From positions 812,629-876,628 of the forward strand of contig BQUP01000003.1 in assembly GCA_022835595.1 (NCBI GenBank): a stretch of 64,000 bases of DNA, in the 5' to 3' direction. A program made the position numbers and the translations under genes. This document shows positions 1 to 13,633 of the stretch, piece by piece. Below the pieces are notes generated by a model. The model made no database searches. It was not told the origin of the DNA and saw nothing but the letters and a program-made list of their open reading frames with translations. Origin of the DNA: Cystobasidium ongulense. Taxonomy: Eukaryota > Basidiomycota > Cystobasidiomycetes > Cystobasidiales > Cystobasidiaceae. The stretch's first letter is position 1. Each line of letters opens with the position of its first letter.

Positions 1-2269
1 TCCGAGGTCAATATTCACCTCTGTTTCAGGTTCAGGTTCAGTATCACTCCAGCTGGATTTCCGCCAGATACGAGTGCCGCTTGAGCCTCTGTGCGCATCA
101 AGACCCCCTTCTTCTTCTGCCGTGTCTTCATCGGTGGTAAAAGCAGATTTGCCATAAAGAACGTGGTCAGGATGCATCGCAGCTTGTGTACCAGATACTG
201 GCGTTAAAGCAGAGACCATGAAAGCACCTCGAGACGCATAATGATCCAAAAACGAAGCGTTGTCGTTGTCATCGTCGTCGTTATCATCGTCGGCATCGCT
301 GTCGTATCTAGAGCCGCCGCTTGCAGATGGAGAAGCCTTGACTACGAGTGAAGCGACACCGTTGCCCCCAGGCGTGCTTGCGTTTAATTGAACCGACTGT
401 CTCGCCTTGATAAGAAGTGCAGTCACAGTAGAGCTCGAAGCTCTAGCGCTCCTGGTACCTTTGTTCACATGCGAGGCGCGTCTCGGAGTTCGCCAGGTAC
501 CGCCAGGCATGTATTGTGGTGGGAAGTATGATCCATTGTGGTGGAATGGGGGAACTTCAAGAGGAGGCGTGGTAACGGGAGATGAGCAGAGTGACGAACA
601 TACTGACGGCGATGAAGCAGATGAGAAGGGAGGAACATAGGTGTATGGAATGATTCCATTCCTGACTCGCATACCGTGTGGGTCCTTCTTGCGAATCTTC
701 AGCTCATAGACAGTTTCCAAACCTTCCGCGATTCGGACAAGCTCGACCTCGACATCATCGGCGACAGGATTCTGAACCCGAATACTGAACGTAAGGTCTT
801 GGTCAATCTTGTATTTTCCAAGAGATATCCGAGTTGCGTCAACATGCAGTGCCATACTGATTTGAGGGTTGGTAGGTGGCGTAAGAACAGTCCTCGGGGA
901 GGCTGGACCGTTGGGGAAAGGGACTTTTATATTCATATCTCTAGCATAACCAGGATAGACAGAGAACATGCTAGAAGGCGTATGAGGGCCACGAGAGGTA
1001 GAGTTGAATACGTCCGCGGCATTAATCAAAGGAGTAGGGACTGATGGACGGCCAGTGCTTGCAATGTCAGGTCTAAAACCAGGAGCCTTCTTTGCGCCAG
1101 ACGGTAGAGAGGATCGTACCAAGTCATCTTCTCGACCACTGTCCATTCCTAGCGGGCGCTGCATATCTGCTCCGTTCTTTGTGATGTTACGGAAGGAATG
1201 TCGTGAAGTATGCATTTCCACAGCTCTGGTGAGGGCGGGACGTCTAGGTGCTACTGCACCGACAATCGATGTTGAAGTAGCTCTAGGTCTCGAAGTGATG
1301 TTGGGAGATGCAAGAAGTTCCGTAGGAGCGGATACGCCAGGTTGATCAGTATATACATCGTTTTGCGAAGAGGCGACAGGGCTAGGAGAGGCAGGAGCGT
1401 CTACAGTAGCCTCGACACCTTTGGTGGCTGTGGAGGGAGAGCAGCACAACGAAGTAAGGTCAGTACGAAGCGCTTTTGGATACCAGTATATCAAGGATAA
1501 TGTGACGCACGAGAAACAGAGCTAGGATAAGCTCTCACGTCGTCCAGCGAGGTGGCTCTTCTAATCATCACGTTTGGTCGAGGCAGACACTCGGCCAGGC
1601 CATGGTGCCTAAGTAGAGTTGGGGAGACGATACCATCAATGTGTGCAGTGTGCATGCCCACCTCATTGGTGCCCTGCAGGGATGGACAACAAACAGATGA
1701 GTGTGACGAATAGTGAGGGTTTGACCTGAAAGAAGGCGGAAGCTTACTCTTCGCTGTCTATTGACTGGTTGCCTCAGTGAGTTTCCGTGGATGCCGGGAG
1801 TGCTTGGACCAGGCGGCATTTCAGGGAAACGAGCATCTAGAACGGTAGCTCCTTGATAAGTTTGAATAGGCGAGAGCTTAATAGCAACTGCAATCGCTCG
1901 GGGAGATGATGCAGCACAATGTGTAGCAGGAGTGCCATTATTTAGACGAGGCGAGGAATGTAGAGCAGGGACGTCGGGGACAAATGAGAGTGGCAGTACT
2001 TCCTCGAAAGTGATGCCGCCAGACTGGAGTCTTCTTCTCGTGGTGGTATATGCCGCCTCGGGAGAGCTAGGCTTCACTTGTAGGATTGGAGCCGAGATGA
2101 CCTTGGGCGGAGTAGAGAGAGGCTCTTTGGTGAAGGACAAGCCGCGAGGTCGGAAATGAGTCCTAGATGAGAGTAGTCCTTCCTTGCTGGCCTCCGCGCA
2201 TGGAAAAGGCAAGGCAGGCTGGAGAGGGCCGGCAGGTGGGGGAGAGTTTCGCTTGAACAATGCCTTCAT
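1..2269 (-). CDS. Uncharacterised protein, 3' end beyond window
   Basis: The reading frame starts at the ATG at 2269 (MKALFKRNSPPPAGP) and is still open at base 1, so the C-terminus is missing. I place exons at about 2269-1748, 1673-1539 and from about 1430 to the edge. The first join is clear (CGAAGA|GTAAGC to CTGCAG|GGCACC, phase 0); the acceptor of the second intron is not resolved. The N-terminal half is rich in Pro, Ser, Arg and Thr and looks disordered. Around 870-640 there is a compact segment with alternating hydrophobic residues (ISLGKYKIDQDLTFSIRVQN), followed by a stretch on an EVELVRIAEGLE pattern, which suggests a beta-sandwich (Ig- or arrestin-like) domain. After it comes another Ser/Thr/Pro tail with an acidic DSDADDDNDDDDND run. 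I do not recognise the family; a trafficking adaptor is only a guess. Confidence 0.5.
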
Positions 2270-3903
2270 ACTATATGACGGTAGAGTGGTGGTGTGGATA
2301 GTGGAACCGGATCCAAGTGAAGAGCTGATTGCTGTTGACGCTATGTACTCGCGTGTATCTATACTTGAGTCGTTGCTGTAGCTATGGCGGGAGATCAGGA
2401 AGCGGAGCCTGGCGGCAGAACAATATGAATGCGTAGGCTGGCGAGTGTGTACTTGATGAAGAGCTGTGTCTATATAACAATGTGAGAAGCAGAGAAGAGA
2501 GGTTAAGTTGGGAAGACTGCCGTCAAAGGGTGGGTGTGTGAATGAAGAAAAGAGAGACCCACGACCAGAACCAGCGCTCTTATAGCCTCCTGAGCTGCAA
2601 CGATCAGATGGCCCAGCTGAAAGACAGGTATGCCTGATCCCGGCACGGATCTATGCGGGTGCTGCGCTTGTCTAGATATGTAGCCTTCGAGTCTGCCAAA
2701 GGAGGCTGTCGAAGATGGATCCGCGAGGCGGTTCGCCAGTATCGACAGCAAAGAATGCTGTTGCAAATCGTAGGAAGATCGCCTAGGGCGTGATGGCTCT
2801 CAGATCTGAGAAGAGATGGATCTGATCTAACCCTTTGCTTGCCACTACAGCTCGCCGAAGGGGTCGAAGAATGGACCTTGCAGAATACCCGGCCAGGCGT
2901 CGACGAGCAAAGGCGAGGCCGAGTCGGGATCCAGGCAGCAGCCGTGATGGATGTCTGAAGCAGATGAGTGTGTGTGTGCGGTATTGCAATGCAGCGTGTG
3001 CTGAAACGAGAGTGTGGGCGTGTGTGGAAATCGGTTCGGAGCGAGAGTTGAAGCAAACGAGACCCGACCATAGATCAGAAGAGCACGTCGACAGTCTACC
3101 AAACACTTGGTCGTCATAGATCCGCCGCTGTTTTTGGCAATGCGAGCGGGTGATGCGATTCCGTCGTTGCCCAGGCTCCTCTGCTGTTGCCGCCGACCAG
3201 GGCAAGGGGAGGATGAGGTCAGCCCGGTTGAGGAGAGAATGTCGAGTGCAGGACAGCGAGTGGATTAGGGAAAACAAAGGACTGGTTCCATGCTCTGTTG
3301 CTTCTTCATCTCGTCGACAGCTTTTCTTGCTGCGAAAAGGCGCGCAGATCTTATGCGACTGTCCATTGATGTCTTGCAAGGCCAGCGCACGCCGCGTCTT
3401 GTTGCACACAGCAGTCATCCGCTTCAGCTTCAAAAACGTCAATTGCATGCAACGTTCGCGCTTGCTTGCTTGCTACTATGTCTTGTCGTTCGAAAGCCTC
3501 CGGGCGGCCAGATTTGAGAGGGCAATGCCAACGCAAGCCATCGCCACGATATGAGCCTTCAAGCTTAAAACAGCACGTCGCCTGCTTGCTACTTCCTGCT
3601 TGGTGCTCTGCTGTGTGTGATGATGCGCAGAAGAAAGAGCAAAGCCGAGCTGATCGAACGTAAGTCGAAGAGTTGTCGGCGGAAAAGCTCTGAACTTGTT
3701 GAATGAAATGGGTCAATATTAGATTGCTAACGAAAGTGCGACAAGTAGATATGATTACAACAACATCTTACTAGACTTCACTAAGAGGTATACTATACTG
3801 TAGCTGCGAAAACGAAAGCTTTAAACGAGCAGGCCGGCATCGCAGACCGTGGGTACCGTAAACAGGGTTATATATACTACCACTATGCGACTTGCTTCAC
3901 CGA
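2270..3903. other. Intergenic region between RPO41 and the left-edge gene
   Basis: This 1.6-kb stretch is the 3' flank of RPO41 and the upstream region of the left-edge gene. It has overlapping frames on both strands without recognisable protein features, and a short TG-rich run near 2965-2980. The length would allow a long 5' UTR or a non-coding transcript, but I see no positive evidence for one. Confidence 0.4.
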
Positions 3904-6900
3904 CTAGCTGAAGAAGTAAGGCGAATCTCTGATGATTTCCAAATCAAAGTCACCCCTCGGTGGCACATCAGGGAAGGCTTTGGGTAGCTCAAAGATCTCC
4001 ATCTTTGTGCTTCTTGGGCTATATTTCTTCTTGGTTGCAGGGGCTCTGACATTCTTCGTCTTCTTTCCACCTGCCTTGGCAGCTGCCTTTTTCGTCTCCT
4101 TTGCATCCGCTTCCGTAGTGTTCTTCGCCTCTCCGGATAAGGCTCCGTTAAGCGTATCATCTTCCGCCTGTTCCTCAACAGAATCATTCCCTTCTTCTAT
4201 AGCAAACATCTTTTCCTCTTCTGCTTCCATTTGCTCCTCACTCTTTTCCGCCAAACCGGCTTGATTTTCTCGCTCTTTCAATTCTTTCAATAACTTCTCA
4301 TCTCTAGCTATAGCAAGGGGAGGTAAAGCGGTCATTCCATATTCAGCAGCGATGGTATCCACACTCATAATGACAGGAGATTGACTCTGTTCCAGAGCTC
4401 GTTCTTCTCCGGCCCGCATGGCTTGGTGGCTTTTTGATGCCTCGCTCATTTGAGCAGCTATATACGAAGTCGCATGGGAAGCAGCCTTTGGATCCTTACT
4501 TCCTATACGCGTAGAAGGTTTCCGCACCACATAGCCGGCGTAGCGTTCTTGAAAGCCTGATTTGAGCTCGCCTAACAGATCGCGCGAATGAAGCTTGATG
4601 AAGCAGTCGCGTAAAGCGGCGGACATCTCATCCACGTCACATGCATGTGTCCAGTAGGAGTCGTGCACAGATGCAAAAGCAAGACCACGGCGCTGTTAAG
4701 GCATACAAGCTATCAGCTTCGTCACTTCGTTAACATATAGAGCCAAATACTCACCTTGCATTCTACCGCTGTCATCATCATATGTGTCGCATCAAGGGAG
4801 TGGATATAGTTTGGAGGGAAAGCAGTGGCTTGCGCTCTCGGATCGATAGCAGAAGGTAGATTTGGATCACTAATGTAGACAGATTGAAGTGCCGTATAGA
4901 TCTGCGATTTTTTAACCTTTCTATAAGGCTGAGCCACTGGCAACCCCAATGGAGTAGTCCAAATTACACTCGCCATAGGCGTTTTAAAGAGCTCGGAGTA
5001 TGTTTTCCCAGGTTGTGGTAGAATTGATCTTCCTATCAATCTTGCACAAATACTGAGCCATAGCTGAATAGCTGATGCTCCAGTGAATAGACCTCCAATC
5101 GAAGTGAGAACTTTCTCGGCTAGGTAGTTTGCAGCATTATATTGCCATTGGTGAGGAATATCCCCTCGGTCTCGTAATTGACGTTGTATTTGTCGTTTGG
5201 CGCCAATGAAAGTGACTCCGTAGACAGTCGTCATGACCGTCTGCTTGACCACCTTACGCGTCACTTTCCCTTGCAATACGGAAGCGACACTAGCGCGACG
5301 TTCTACATCTTGATTTGCTAGATCGATAGCAGTCTTCGGTTTAGTCAAGTCGTTCTGATCGTTCCCTTCTGCCGTCAACTTGGACTCCAATTCTCCCCAT
5401 GCTTTGATGTCTTTTTCGATTTCGGCATTCACAAGGTTCGCGACGGCAGTGTATACGTCGGCTGGCTTGGCTCCCACTGCGAGATTGACCTGTTCTGCTC
5501 CTGTCCTATCTCCTCCTAGTGCGGCATAATGTTGTAAGCCATTGCAAGTACCATCTTGTTGTATTGGTAGATGAGATACAAAGTCTTCAGGATTGGGTGA
5601 CCGTAGCGCATTTGTCAACTCTATGCAGGCTGCTAAGCACTGCCAAGGATCGTCTGCTTGATGCCACCATCTCTTGCCCTCTAGAGGTTTATCCGCAGAG
5701 TCCATAATATCTTCCAGCTTGCTTTTCGCAAATTCCTCGCGATCTATCAGCGAGGCCTTGTCGAATCCAGCTGTGTTGGCTAAATGAACATATAACCATG
5801 AAAGCCCTCGTTTGCCCAACGGTCGACCATCTGCGAACTCGAGTAGACCACGCGTGATGTCGTCGCCAATGTGCGAAAGATTAGGTGGAATAGGATAAGC
5901 TCGCCCTCGGAAATCTATATTATGTGGGAAGTAGAACGTTTCGTCCAGGTACTGTCGAATTTTCGCACTGTTAGCTAGAACAATACGTGGCTATTCAAGG
6001 TGTACACTCACTGCTCTTGCAATTTCCAGTTTGTAGTTCAGACTACACCGCTGACCATGCGCCTTCGCTCTCAGTGCTCGAACATCCTTCACTTGCGCGC
6101 GGTACGCTTCCCTCAGCGAAGGCTCGGCCAACTCTTCGGGAGTCGGCTGATCTGGTTCCGGTATCGTTGACTCGGCATTGTCGACTGGAATGTCCCCCAG
6201 TGATTCTCCAGAATTCCAAACCTTGCTGACAATATCATAAACAGGTCTGTTGATGCGCCAAGCTGTACTTCCCAGGGCGTCCAAGGCAGCGAAAACTTCC
6301 TTCATTTGTCCATTCTCGGCTGCTAAGCGAACATATTGTTCTTGTTCTGGGTTTTCTCTCGCTCTCATGACGGGTGCTACAAAGAGTGGCAAGGCATCAG
6401 TCTGATGCCTCCTTAACATCGATCCTGCTCAGAGCTTACTTGGATGTATCCGATATCCACCAGAGTTCCACCCCGTCCACGGTTTCGGTTTGACAAGCAT
6501 AGGTAGATATCGTGGAAATGCGATTGAACCCACATGATCCTTGTCCATTCGTTCCGCAATAACAGGGTTAAGCTTGATAATACCAACTTTTTGACTCCGC
6601 AAAAATTGATAAGACTGCCAGAAAGCTGGCTGTTGCTGTGTAACAACTTGTCCTGATCCATCGGTCTTGTAGGCCGTTCTTTTGACATATGCCACGTCTA
6701 GGAGAAGTTTGATGAGGAGACCTCCAACTTTGGCTCGCATCTTCTGTGTCCAGGGTAGTGCACGTTTCCTAGCCTCCAATTTCATCTCTCGCTCAGCCGC
6801 ATCTTCGATCTTGAGTATATCATCCGCTTCATCGCCATAGCCTTGAACGCGAGCTTCTTTCGCTGCTCCAGCGGCTATACCTTGCTCTTGCATGAAAGAT

Positions 6901-8642
6901 CGTATAGCCAAAGTCTTGCGGGTCGTTTCAGATGCGTGCTTCATTGCTTCATCATATAGATCAGGATAAAGTTGCTTCCATGCTTCTGCACCATATTCAT
7001 CCTCGACAGCTCGACCGAGATAGATGATTGCTCTGGTCGCTCGAACACCATCTGCTATTCCAGAAGCATGTGTGGCAGATCTGAGTGTCTCAACGACAGT
7101 GATATGTGCCAATTTTTCGGCAGGTATGAGACTCAACAACGCTGCAGTATCTTGGTCAGCTTCGACTCTTGCAGATTGTTTAGTCTCTTGATCAACTTCT
7201 TCTTGATTGTAGATCTCCTGTTCTAATCGCTCTGTGAGGGCTTCTAGCCACCGCGACATGTTCTCTTGTAGCAAATTAGACTTCATTCGTACATCTGTGC
7301 CCAAACCAATCTTGTCTAGTTGATCACGATCGTGCATAGACTGCCAGAGAGCTGCGTCATATCCAGACTCTTCCAGTAAATCCTGCCGCACGGACGGATT
7401 TTGATGCTTTCTGCGTTGACTTGTGATTGCCTGCAGGTTCGCGGTCAGACTATTCAATTTGAAAGGTACTGCCGCCGCTTGAGATCGTTTCGCTGGCTGC
7501 AAAGCTTCGGTAGATGTGGAAGTTGATGCATCACCCTCCTCAGATATCGCATCGTTTTCCTCGCTGGTCCTCATGCTGGCTTCTTGTGCTTCAAATTTCG
7601 CTTCGGCGGACTCGCCATATCTCAGAGCGTCGGATAGATCCTGCTTTACCTTATCTACCTCGACTAACGCGTCTGTCTCGCCTCGTTCAGCTAGTACGCC
7701 CGCCAGTGCTTCGCATACGTCGAGCGCTGAATGATCGTTTAATCCTGCTAGTCCAGCGTGAGAAAAAATAGGATTTTGTAGTATGGTGTACAGTGATCTT
7801 CCATGTTCTTTTGCAAGAGTATATAGGTGTGAGATAGGTTTGAGATGTGGAGCTGCTGGGTCGACAGTTTTCAGACTTGGATTAGATAGATTTGTTCTGT
7901 ATGAAAGCGAGACTTTAGCGAAAGAAGGTGACTGATAGATAGGCTACATTACTCACGCTACTAGGCCTTTCAGCATAATTGCCCAAGCTGCATCATCCAA
8001 GCGGCCATATGTGCCCTCCTCATTCAATAGCATTTCGAACCATTCCCACGCTTGCGAAACAGCTGCCAGCTTCTTCAGTTTATTGACTTTGGATAAGCTA
8101 GCATTGTCATGCACGATGGCTTGTCTGAAGTATGCGCGAAGAAACTGTGCATGGACGGACACAGGTACGACGTCTGAAAATTGTAGACGTCTTCGCCACT
8201 GTCCAGAGGAGGGATCGAAATCATCGTACTGCTCGCTTGAAGAGCTGTGATAGCTTGCTTCTTGCTGGTACAAGGTCCTGATGGCAGAGAAGACTTTGCG
8301 AGCTCGAGGGATGTTGCCGGTAGCTAAGCAGACCTCGAGCAGGGCGAGTTGCTCGAGGGTCGAAGAAGCTGGATATATGTTGTGCTGGGAGAGAGCCGAG
8401 CTCTTGGCATCAGGATGGGTCGGCGTGGGCAGCCTGATGCTGTCGACACGGTGGATGGAGGAGCCTGCTAAGCTTGGATGATTACCATGACTGGGTCCAG
8501 CGACTGTCGATGCACTGCTGGCTGCTGGTGATGGCAAGGGTGCTCCTGTTCCCTGCAAGCGGCGACGAGGCAGGGCGGACCCCGCTGCAGCTCTGAGCTT
8601 GAGGCGAGCATGTCTGTGGAGCGAGTGCGATAAGCTGTGCAT
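3904..8642 (-). CDS. RPO41: Mitochondrial DNA-directed RNA polymerase (T7-like)
   Basis: Single-subunit phage-type RNA polymerase that transcribes mitochondrial DNA. Five exons fit: 8642-7957, 7896-6440, 6376-6012, 5951-4755, 4692-3904, giving 1,497 residues, a normal fungal RPO41 length. The start [20 protein letters not shown] is a typical Arg-rich mitochondrial presequence. The N-terminal third is a poorly conserved helical extension. The catalytic half shows a conserved block with [18 protein letters not shown], palm motif A ([18 protein letters not shown], metal-binding Asp), the O-helix region ([19 protein letters not shown] followed by VYG), and motif C as [11 protein letters not shown], split from the preceding MMMTAVECK by the 62-nt intron 4693-4754. 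The key residues are present, so the enzyme should be active. Introns are canonical GT-AG of 60-63 nt. Confidence 0.95.
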
Positions 8643-9528
8643 ATAAAGTAGCCTGAATACGAATGGAGCTGCAGAAGAAGGCGAGCACGTCGAAGAACAT
8701 GGAATTGGCCACCATTTATTCTCGATCACGCTCTTTGCCGCAGTGTCAAATTTGCAGTTCTCGTTTCTCGTCTCTTTTCTTTCCTCCATCCTTCCAAGTT
8801 TCGAAGAAACAACATGACGATACCCCAGTGAGGAGCTCTCTCTACCATGCGCCGTCCTCGCCGGAGTGCGTTTGGCCAGCCGCTGTCTCGCCTCGGCCGG
8901 CGCTCAAACCACGCTTCACTCGTGAGGCTCGTCTGGTTAGCTGCGTCGAGGTTTGCAGACGGCGGCAGGCCTGAACCCTCCCGAGTGTCTGGATCGCTAT
9001 AGAGTCGTGCGCTCAGCCTCACACCCACACCTTGTTAAAAGAAGGAGCGCATCTAGCATACAATCTGATCCATCCATGTTTCCGCTCGTCATCTTGGAAG
9101 GATGCACCTCTACTCCCATCCCACACGCTTGCTATCTCTCCTACTCCTCCACTGTGCTCCATCACATTCTGCCCTGTCTCTGTCGCGCGAGTAGTAGCTA
9201 TGCTTGGGGAGGGCTAGCGAAGAAGTTGTATGTAGACATAGCATGGTAGTGAAAGTGGTAATATGCAATACAGTAATGCAAGACGAATCTTCAATCTGTT
9301 TTTGATGTGCAAGCGTCGTCCAAGATGTCCCTACTGCTCAGCAATGCATGTTCTTATCGTTCCCTCCGAATATTGCATCAACAACACAGATTGCTCTTTA
9401 TTCACACAAAATGTTTATAGGAGATGCCAAGACCGATGACTGCGTGGAGTATAACAATGTCCATAACTGAGATACGCGAGAAGTAGAACCTTTGTACTAG
9501 CCTTTTAGAGAAACTTTAGAAAGACACT
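8643..9528. other. Intergenic region upstream of RPO41
   Basis: About 0.9 kb between the RPO41 start and the 3' end of the phospholipase-D-like gene, both on the minus strand. It should hold the RPO41 promoter and the terminator of the neighbour. Arg-rich frames on both strands around 8730-9030 overlap each other and match no family I know. I see nothing else. Confidence 0.4.
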
Positions 9529-12500
9529 TCATGCCTTCACAACTCGCGGACTTGTGTTTGCAGCTTTGCCCGGGCTTGCTTGTGATCCTTGATTTGCACT
9601 GCCTGTACCTCCATTTATAGTCGGCATTGATTTTTGAGGAGTCACATCCTTCGAGCTCTTCTTACCCAAGCTCAATCTGCTAAATGTACTCTTTGGAGTA
9701 GATCCCCCGGCAAGTCCAGAATCTGCCATAGGTCTTCCATCTACTGAAGCCGCACCTTCTGGTTTTTCGATACCAGCAGCACGTTGCTCAGCCTCCCAGG
9801 CGTCCATTTCTGCCGGTGTCTTACCAGTCGCTTTGTCTCGCCAGATACCATCGTCGTCAACTCGCCCGAACAAATGTGTGTTCTGTTGTCGCTGTAAAGT
9901 TTGCATCCAGTCTGAGACTATTTGAGCTGAGTCAATCATCACGTTTACTTCGGCTGAATGATACCAAGACTGTGTGTCTTGATTGCCGTTGCCTTGAATA
10001 GCAACCTGGTCGTCCACTTGCATGAACTAGAACACAACCGCATCTCAGCCAATATGTTGCTTTCGGCTTCGTAGATGCAGAAGCTCTCACCTTAACATGA
10101 CAGTTACGTTGCTTTTTGACCGCATTCAAAGGTCTAACCTGGTCTTTACCACAATACCAATATACGTGCAAGTTCTTCTGATCATTCGTCCGGTTGAGCT
10201 CTTTGTACATTCTCTCAACAACCTGTTCATTCGTTCCACCTTGGAAAGGCATAGATTCGCCCTGGTCGTTGAAGCCGAGATCAACCCAGATCGTCACTTG
10301 AATCCCGCGACGACATGCCTCCACGCATGCTGCGACAATCGGTTTCGCGTTGAATGTAGGGGTTTGTCTGTGTAAAAGAATAGAGAGAAAGGAAGCAACA
10401 TCAGACTCAAGGCTTTCTCACAATGCCAGCCCAGCTAGATGAGCTCACATGAAAACACTCTTCCGCGCATAGCGAACACCAGCCAGCCAAGCAGCATCTT
10501 GTGGAACTCGAATATCTTGATGACCAGGCAAACCGTGAGGCTTTCGGTTGACCATCGCGATGGGGAAAGGATCATGTGCAGCGTGTAAAGTGTGAGGATT
10601 GAACTCGTCCAATAGGTCAGAATCGTCGACAGTCGACCAAGCGGCCGACAATGCGCCAGCGTTGAGCGCATTCGAAAGCGCTCGTTGTCGTGGAGTCTGG
10701 ACCTCTGGAGGAGGCAATGCTGGACCTGCCTTGGCTCCTTTGCCCAGTATCACTAGAGAGGATTGCATATAGTCAGTCATCGCATGTTCCCAGTACAACT
10801 CGGCATGTACATACATCCTTCAACCCAATTCTTCTTAGGTGGCGGTTTCGAGCCCGCGCTACTCGATCCAGTGCTGATATTCATGTTCCTCCTCTCAGCG
10901 AAAGAGGAGAACTTGAAAGAAGTTAAAGTCTTTCCACTAGGGTCCAGTATATGCGAGAAGAGCTGTCTTGTGCTCGAACCCTGAACCGCATTCAGGTCCT
11001 TCGTAGTGGATGCTTGAGGGCCAGCCTTAGCTGCGGCTTCCGTTGAGGCAGCGGTAGATGGCACTGGGCCATTTGCAGCCATGGCGGGTACAGTGCTGAT
11101 GGCGGGTGGAGTCGCGGGGCCTTTCGATGAGGGGTCCGTTATGTTGGAATGCTGAGAGTATGCTAAAGCAGGGGTGGTATCTGCAGATGCGGATTCCGAG
11201 GCAGCATAATCACGGAAACGCATTGGTACAGCACTCGAAGAGACTCCGTTGCCATGTGTACCATGGAAGTCGTCTTTCGAGGTGCTGGCATCATTCGCTT
11301 GCTCTAGTGAAGAAGTGGACATATTTGGATGCACAGCAGAGGTTCGCTCCGACCTTACAGGACTGAGAGAGTGTTCACCTTGTGTAGGTGGCTGTAAGCC
11401 ATTTAGGTCGGTCCGTTTCAATAGCTCATTATTTTGGTCTTGTCCATGCGTAGAAGTTTGAGAATGAACGGAAGGAGCAGCTGAAGCGGCAGGTGTCTGC
11501 AGAGAAGAGCCTGGCAAATCAAGAGATGGCAAGAATTGAGGCGGATGTTCGGTACTCCGACCAGCTTCCGATTCGCCTAGAGACTCTCTGTACTGACTTT
11601 CGGCAGCGAACGCTCGGGCGCTGTCTGCGTTGTATCTAGCTCGCGCAGGCGAGTCAAGGTCTGCCATCTCTCTGTGCAATTCTTCCAGTGCGTCACCAGA
11701 CTGATTCCAATTGACTAAGCTTGGCTCTCCCTCAGTTGAAGCATGTCCATTCACTTGTGATGGCTTAGCGTCTGGTGCAATGCGGAGGTTGGGGATGTTT
11801 GGCTTGACGTTTTCTTGTTCTGGATGTAGATCAGCAGAGTCGGTTTGAGGGCCACTCGATCCTTCTTCGTTTCTCGCGGTCCCAAAGCCTTTCCGCCTGG
11901 CTTCCATCGCTTTCATGACAACATCTGTAAACTTCGCCGGTCCACCACCTTTCTGCATGCCGTCTCCGTCTTTCAGTAGTTCTTGATCCCGTGTATCCGC
12001 TGAGAAACTCCCTCGTCTCGATTCAGCGATTGCACCAAGGGCAGCTTGGAATCTCCCGCCATATGCGCCAAAGAGGCCTTCTTTCTCTGCATCATTTCTC
12101 AGCTTTGCTAATCTATCATCGTCATTCTTTTCCAGATGTAACATTTTACGAGCAGCTTTTGCAGCTTTTACGAGCTCAATATCGTTCAAGTAAGGATTCT
12201 GATCTTGAAATTCGAAATCTGCCGCTTTTGCCTGGTGGTCTCGACGTTCTTTCGGCGGATCGATGACGCACGGCAAAACAGGAACCATTTTATGGTGCCA
12301 AGAATAGAGGAAGATATCGTAGAATGATTCGACGACTGCCCCTTCTAGATGAATCATCATCTCTAGGTTAGGCCGATCCTGAATATTATTACTGTTTAGA
12401 AGGGCGATTTGGCGATCCACTACTAAGAATTTCACATGATAGGTGCCCTGCGAACGAATCAGTCAGGTGAGCTGTTGGGATTTACGTGTATCGCACTCAC

Positions 12501-13633
12501 AACTATTGGTCTATGAAAGTTCTGCGCGGGAAAGGCGTGATATAGCGTCAGCAATACAAGCTAGGGTGATTTCCGTGAGGACGGAGAGCTTACTATAACT
12601 TCCAACTCCAGGTTTGGTATCTCGTCTGGTCTGGGTAGATCGAGCGCTTCCATGCCTTCCAGTGTGACGTGCGCATGATTATCCACCAATTGCGAGAGCT
12701 GACCTCTATCCCACATAATTTTCACGACGATTTTGTTCTTCTGTTTACGCTCGCCAACAAGCCTCGAGAGTTCCATCAGACCTGATGATATTTTGTTCAC
12801 GCTGTTGCTTGGCTGCCAGTAGTTTGTCGCCAAGACGACTTCTCGTTCCGCTCGGATGATACAGTCGTAGTCTGTTGGAATCTATGTCAGTAAACTTCCG
12901 TATTGTTTCCTTGTATATTAACTTACAATGCTGCATGATGTCGGGAATACTATAGATTTCGAGGTGGTTGGGCGTAGGCGGTGCACGTGACAGGAATAGC
13001 CAAAGTCAGCATAGAACGCCAGAAGGAACACGTTGCAGCTCAAGACGGTGATGCTGTACGTTCTGCGGAAGATCTACAGTGCCGTTACAGCCAGCAGTAT
13101 CGCACGCTGTGTCGACACAGCGCCTACTAGCGCTCCGCGGCAGACCGACCTGGACAAGGCTCGGGGAGAGGCAGGACGGACTCACACAGAGACAATAGAT
13201 AGAGGAATAACCCCGGATGTTCCTATCAATGGAGGAGCACACATGTCGGAGAGTGGGTCTCGTTCCAGACATAGTAACACGTCGGAAAACATCTGGATAG
13301 GTAAAAGTCCTTAATGAGTGTGCACTTGGATGGAGGAAGCTGGCCGCAACACACCTTCAAGAACAGGTCACTAGGTCTGTATGGGAACTTTCCACATTTC
13401 TCAGCCCTGTCGAGATCCTCCTTCGTTGGATCACCTCTGCCATGGTACAAGTCGTGCTTTATCGTGAAGCGGTTAACGAGGCGCTTGAGGACGAAAGGCT
13501 TGGGATAGAGCGTCTCCCAGATAGCATGGACAGGCGAGTCCTGCTTCTTGCGCAGAGTTGATGCGATGGTCTCGTCGTGGTTGCAGAGCTCAATGAGCGT
13601 GTCGGATGCTCCGCTGGCGTTGAAATGCGGCAT
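9529..13633 (-). CDS. Phospholipase D-superfamily protein with two HKD motifs
   Basis: Nine exons give an in-frame protein of 1,139 residues: 13633-13355, 13292-13186, 12949-12927, 12871-12594, 12521-12501, 12447-10815, 10752-10449, 10367-10091, 10026-9529. The N-terminal lobe includes RDPLSDMCAPPLIGTSGVIP and REVVLATNYWQPS. HKD motif 1 (HVKFLVVD, then IALLNSNNIQDRP) follows the 12448-12500 intron. HKD motif 2 (CHVKFMQVDDQVAIQGNGNQ) is rebuilt across the 10027-10090 intron. Both have His, Lys and Asp, so phosphodiesterase or transphosphatidylase activity is plausible. The two lobes are separated by about 450 low-complexity, Ser/Asp/Ala-rich residues, and the C-terminal tail is also polar. It resembles the fungal cardiolipin-synthase/PLD-like proteins more than the PX-PH-PLD of SPO14; no PX or PH domain or signal peptide is evident. 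The 23-nt and 21-nt exons are unusually small. Substrate unknown. Confidence 0.85.

Noticed and set aside
407-1345. Plus-strand open frames over the left-edge gene
   Set aside because: They are the complementary strand of the minus-strand exon, which reads as a continuous low-complexity protein; the plus-strand peptides have no family features.
2503-3716. Several overlapping frames on both strands upstream of the left-edge gene
   Set aside because: They overlap each other in different frames, are rich in Arg, Ser and His, and show no domain; most likely chance frames in non-coding DNA.
8726-9249. Arg-rich frames on both strands upstream of RPO41
   Set aside because: No motif and no consistent splice signals; judged intergenic.
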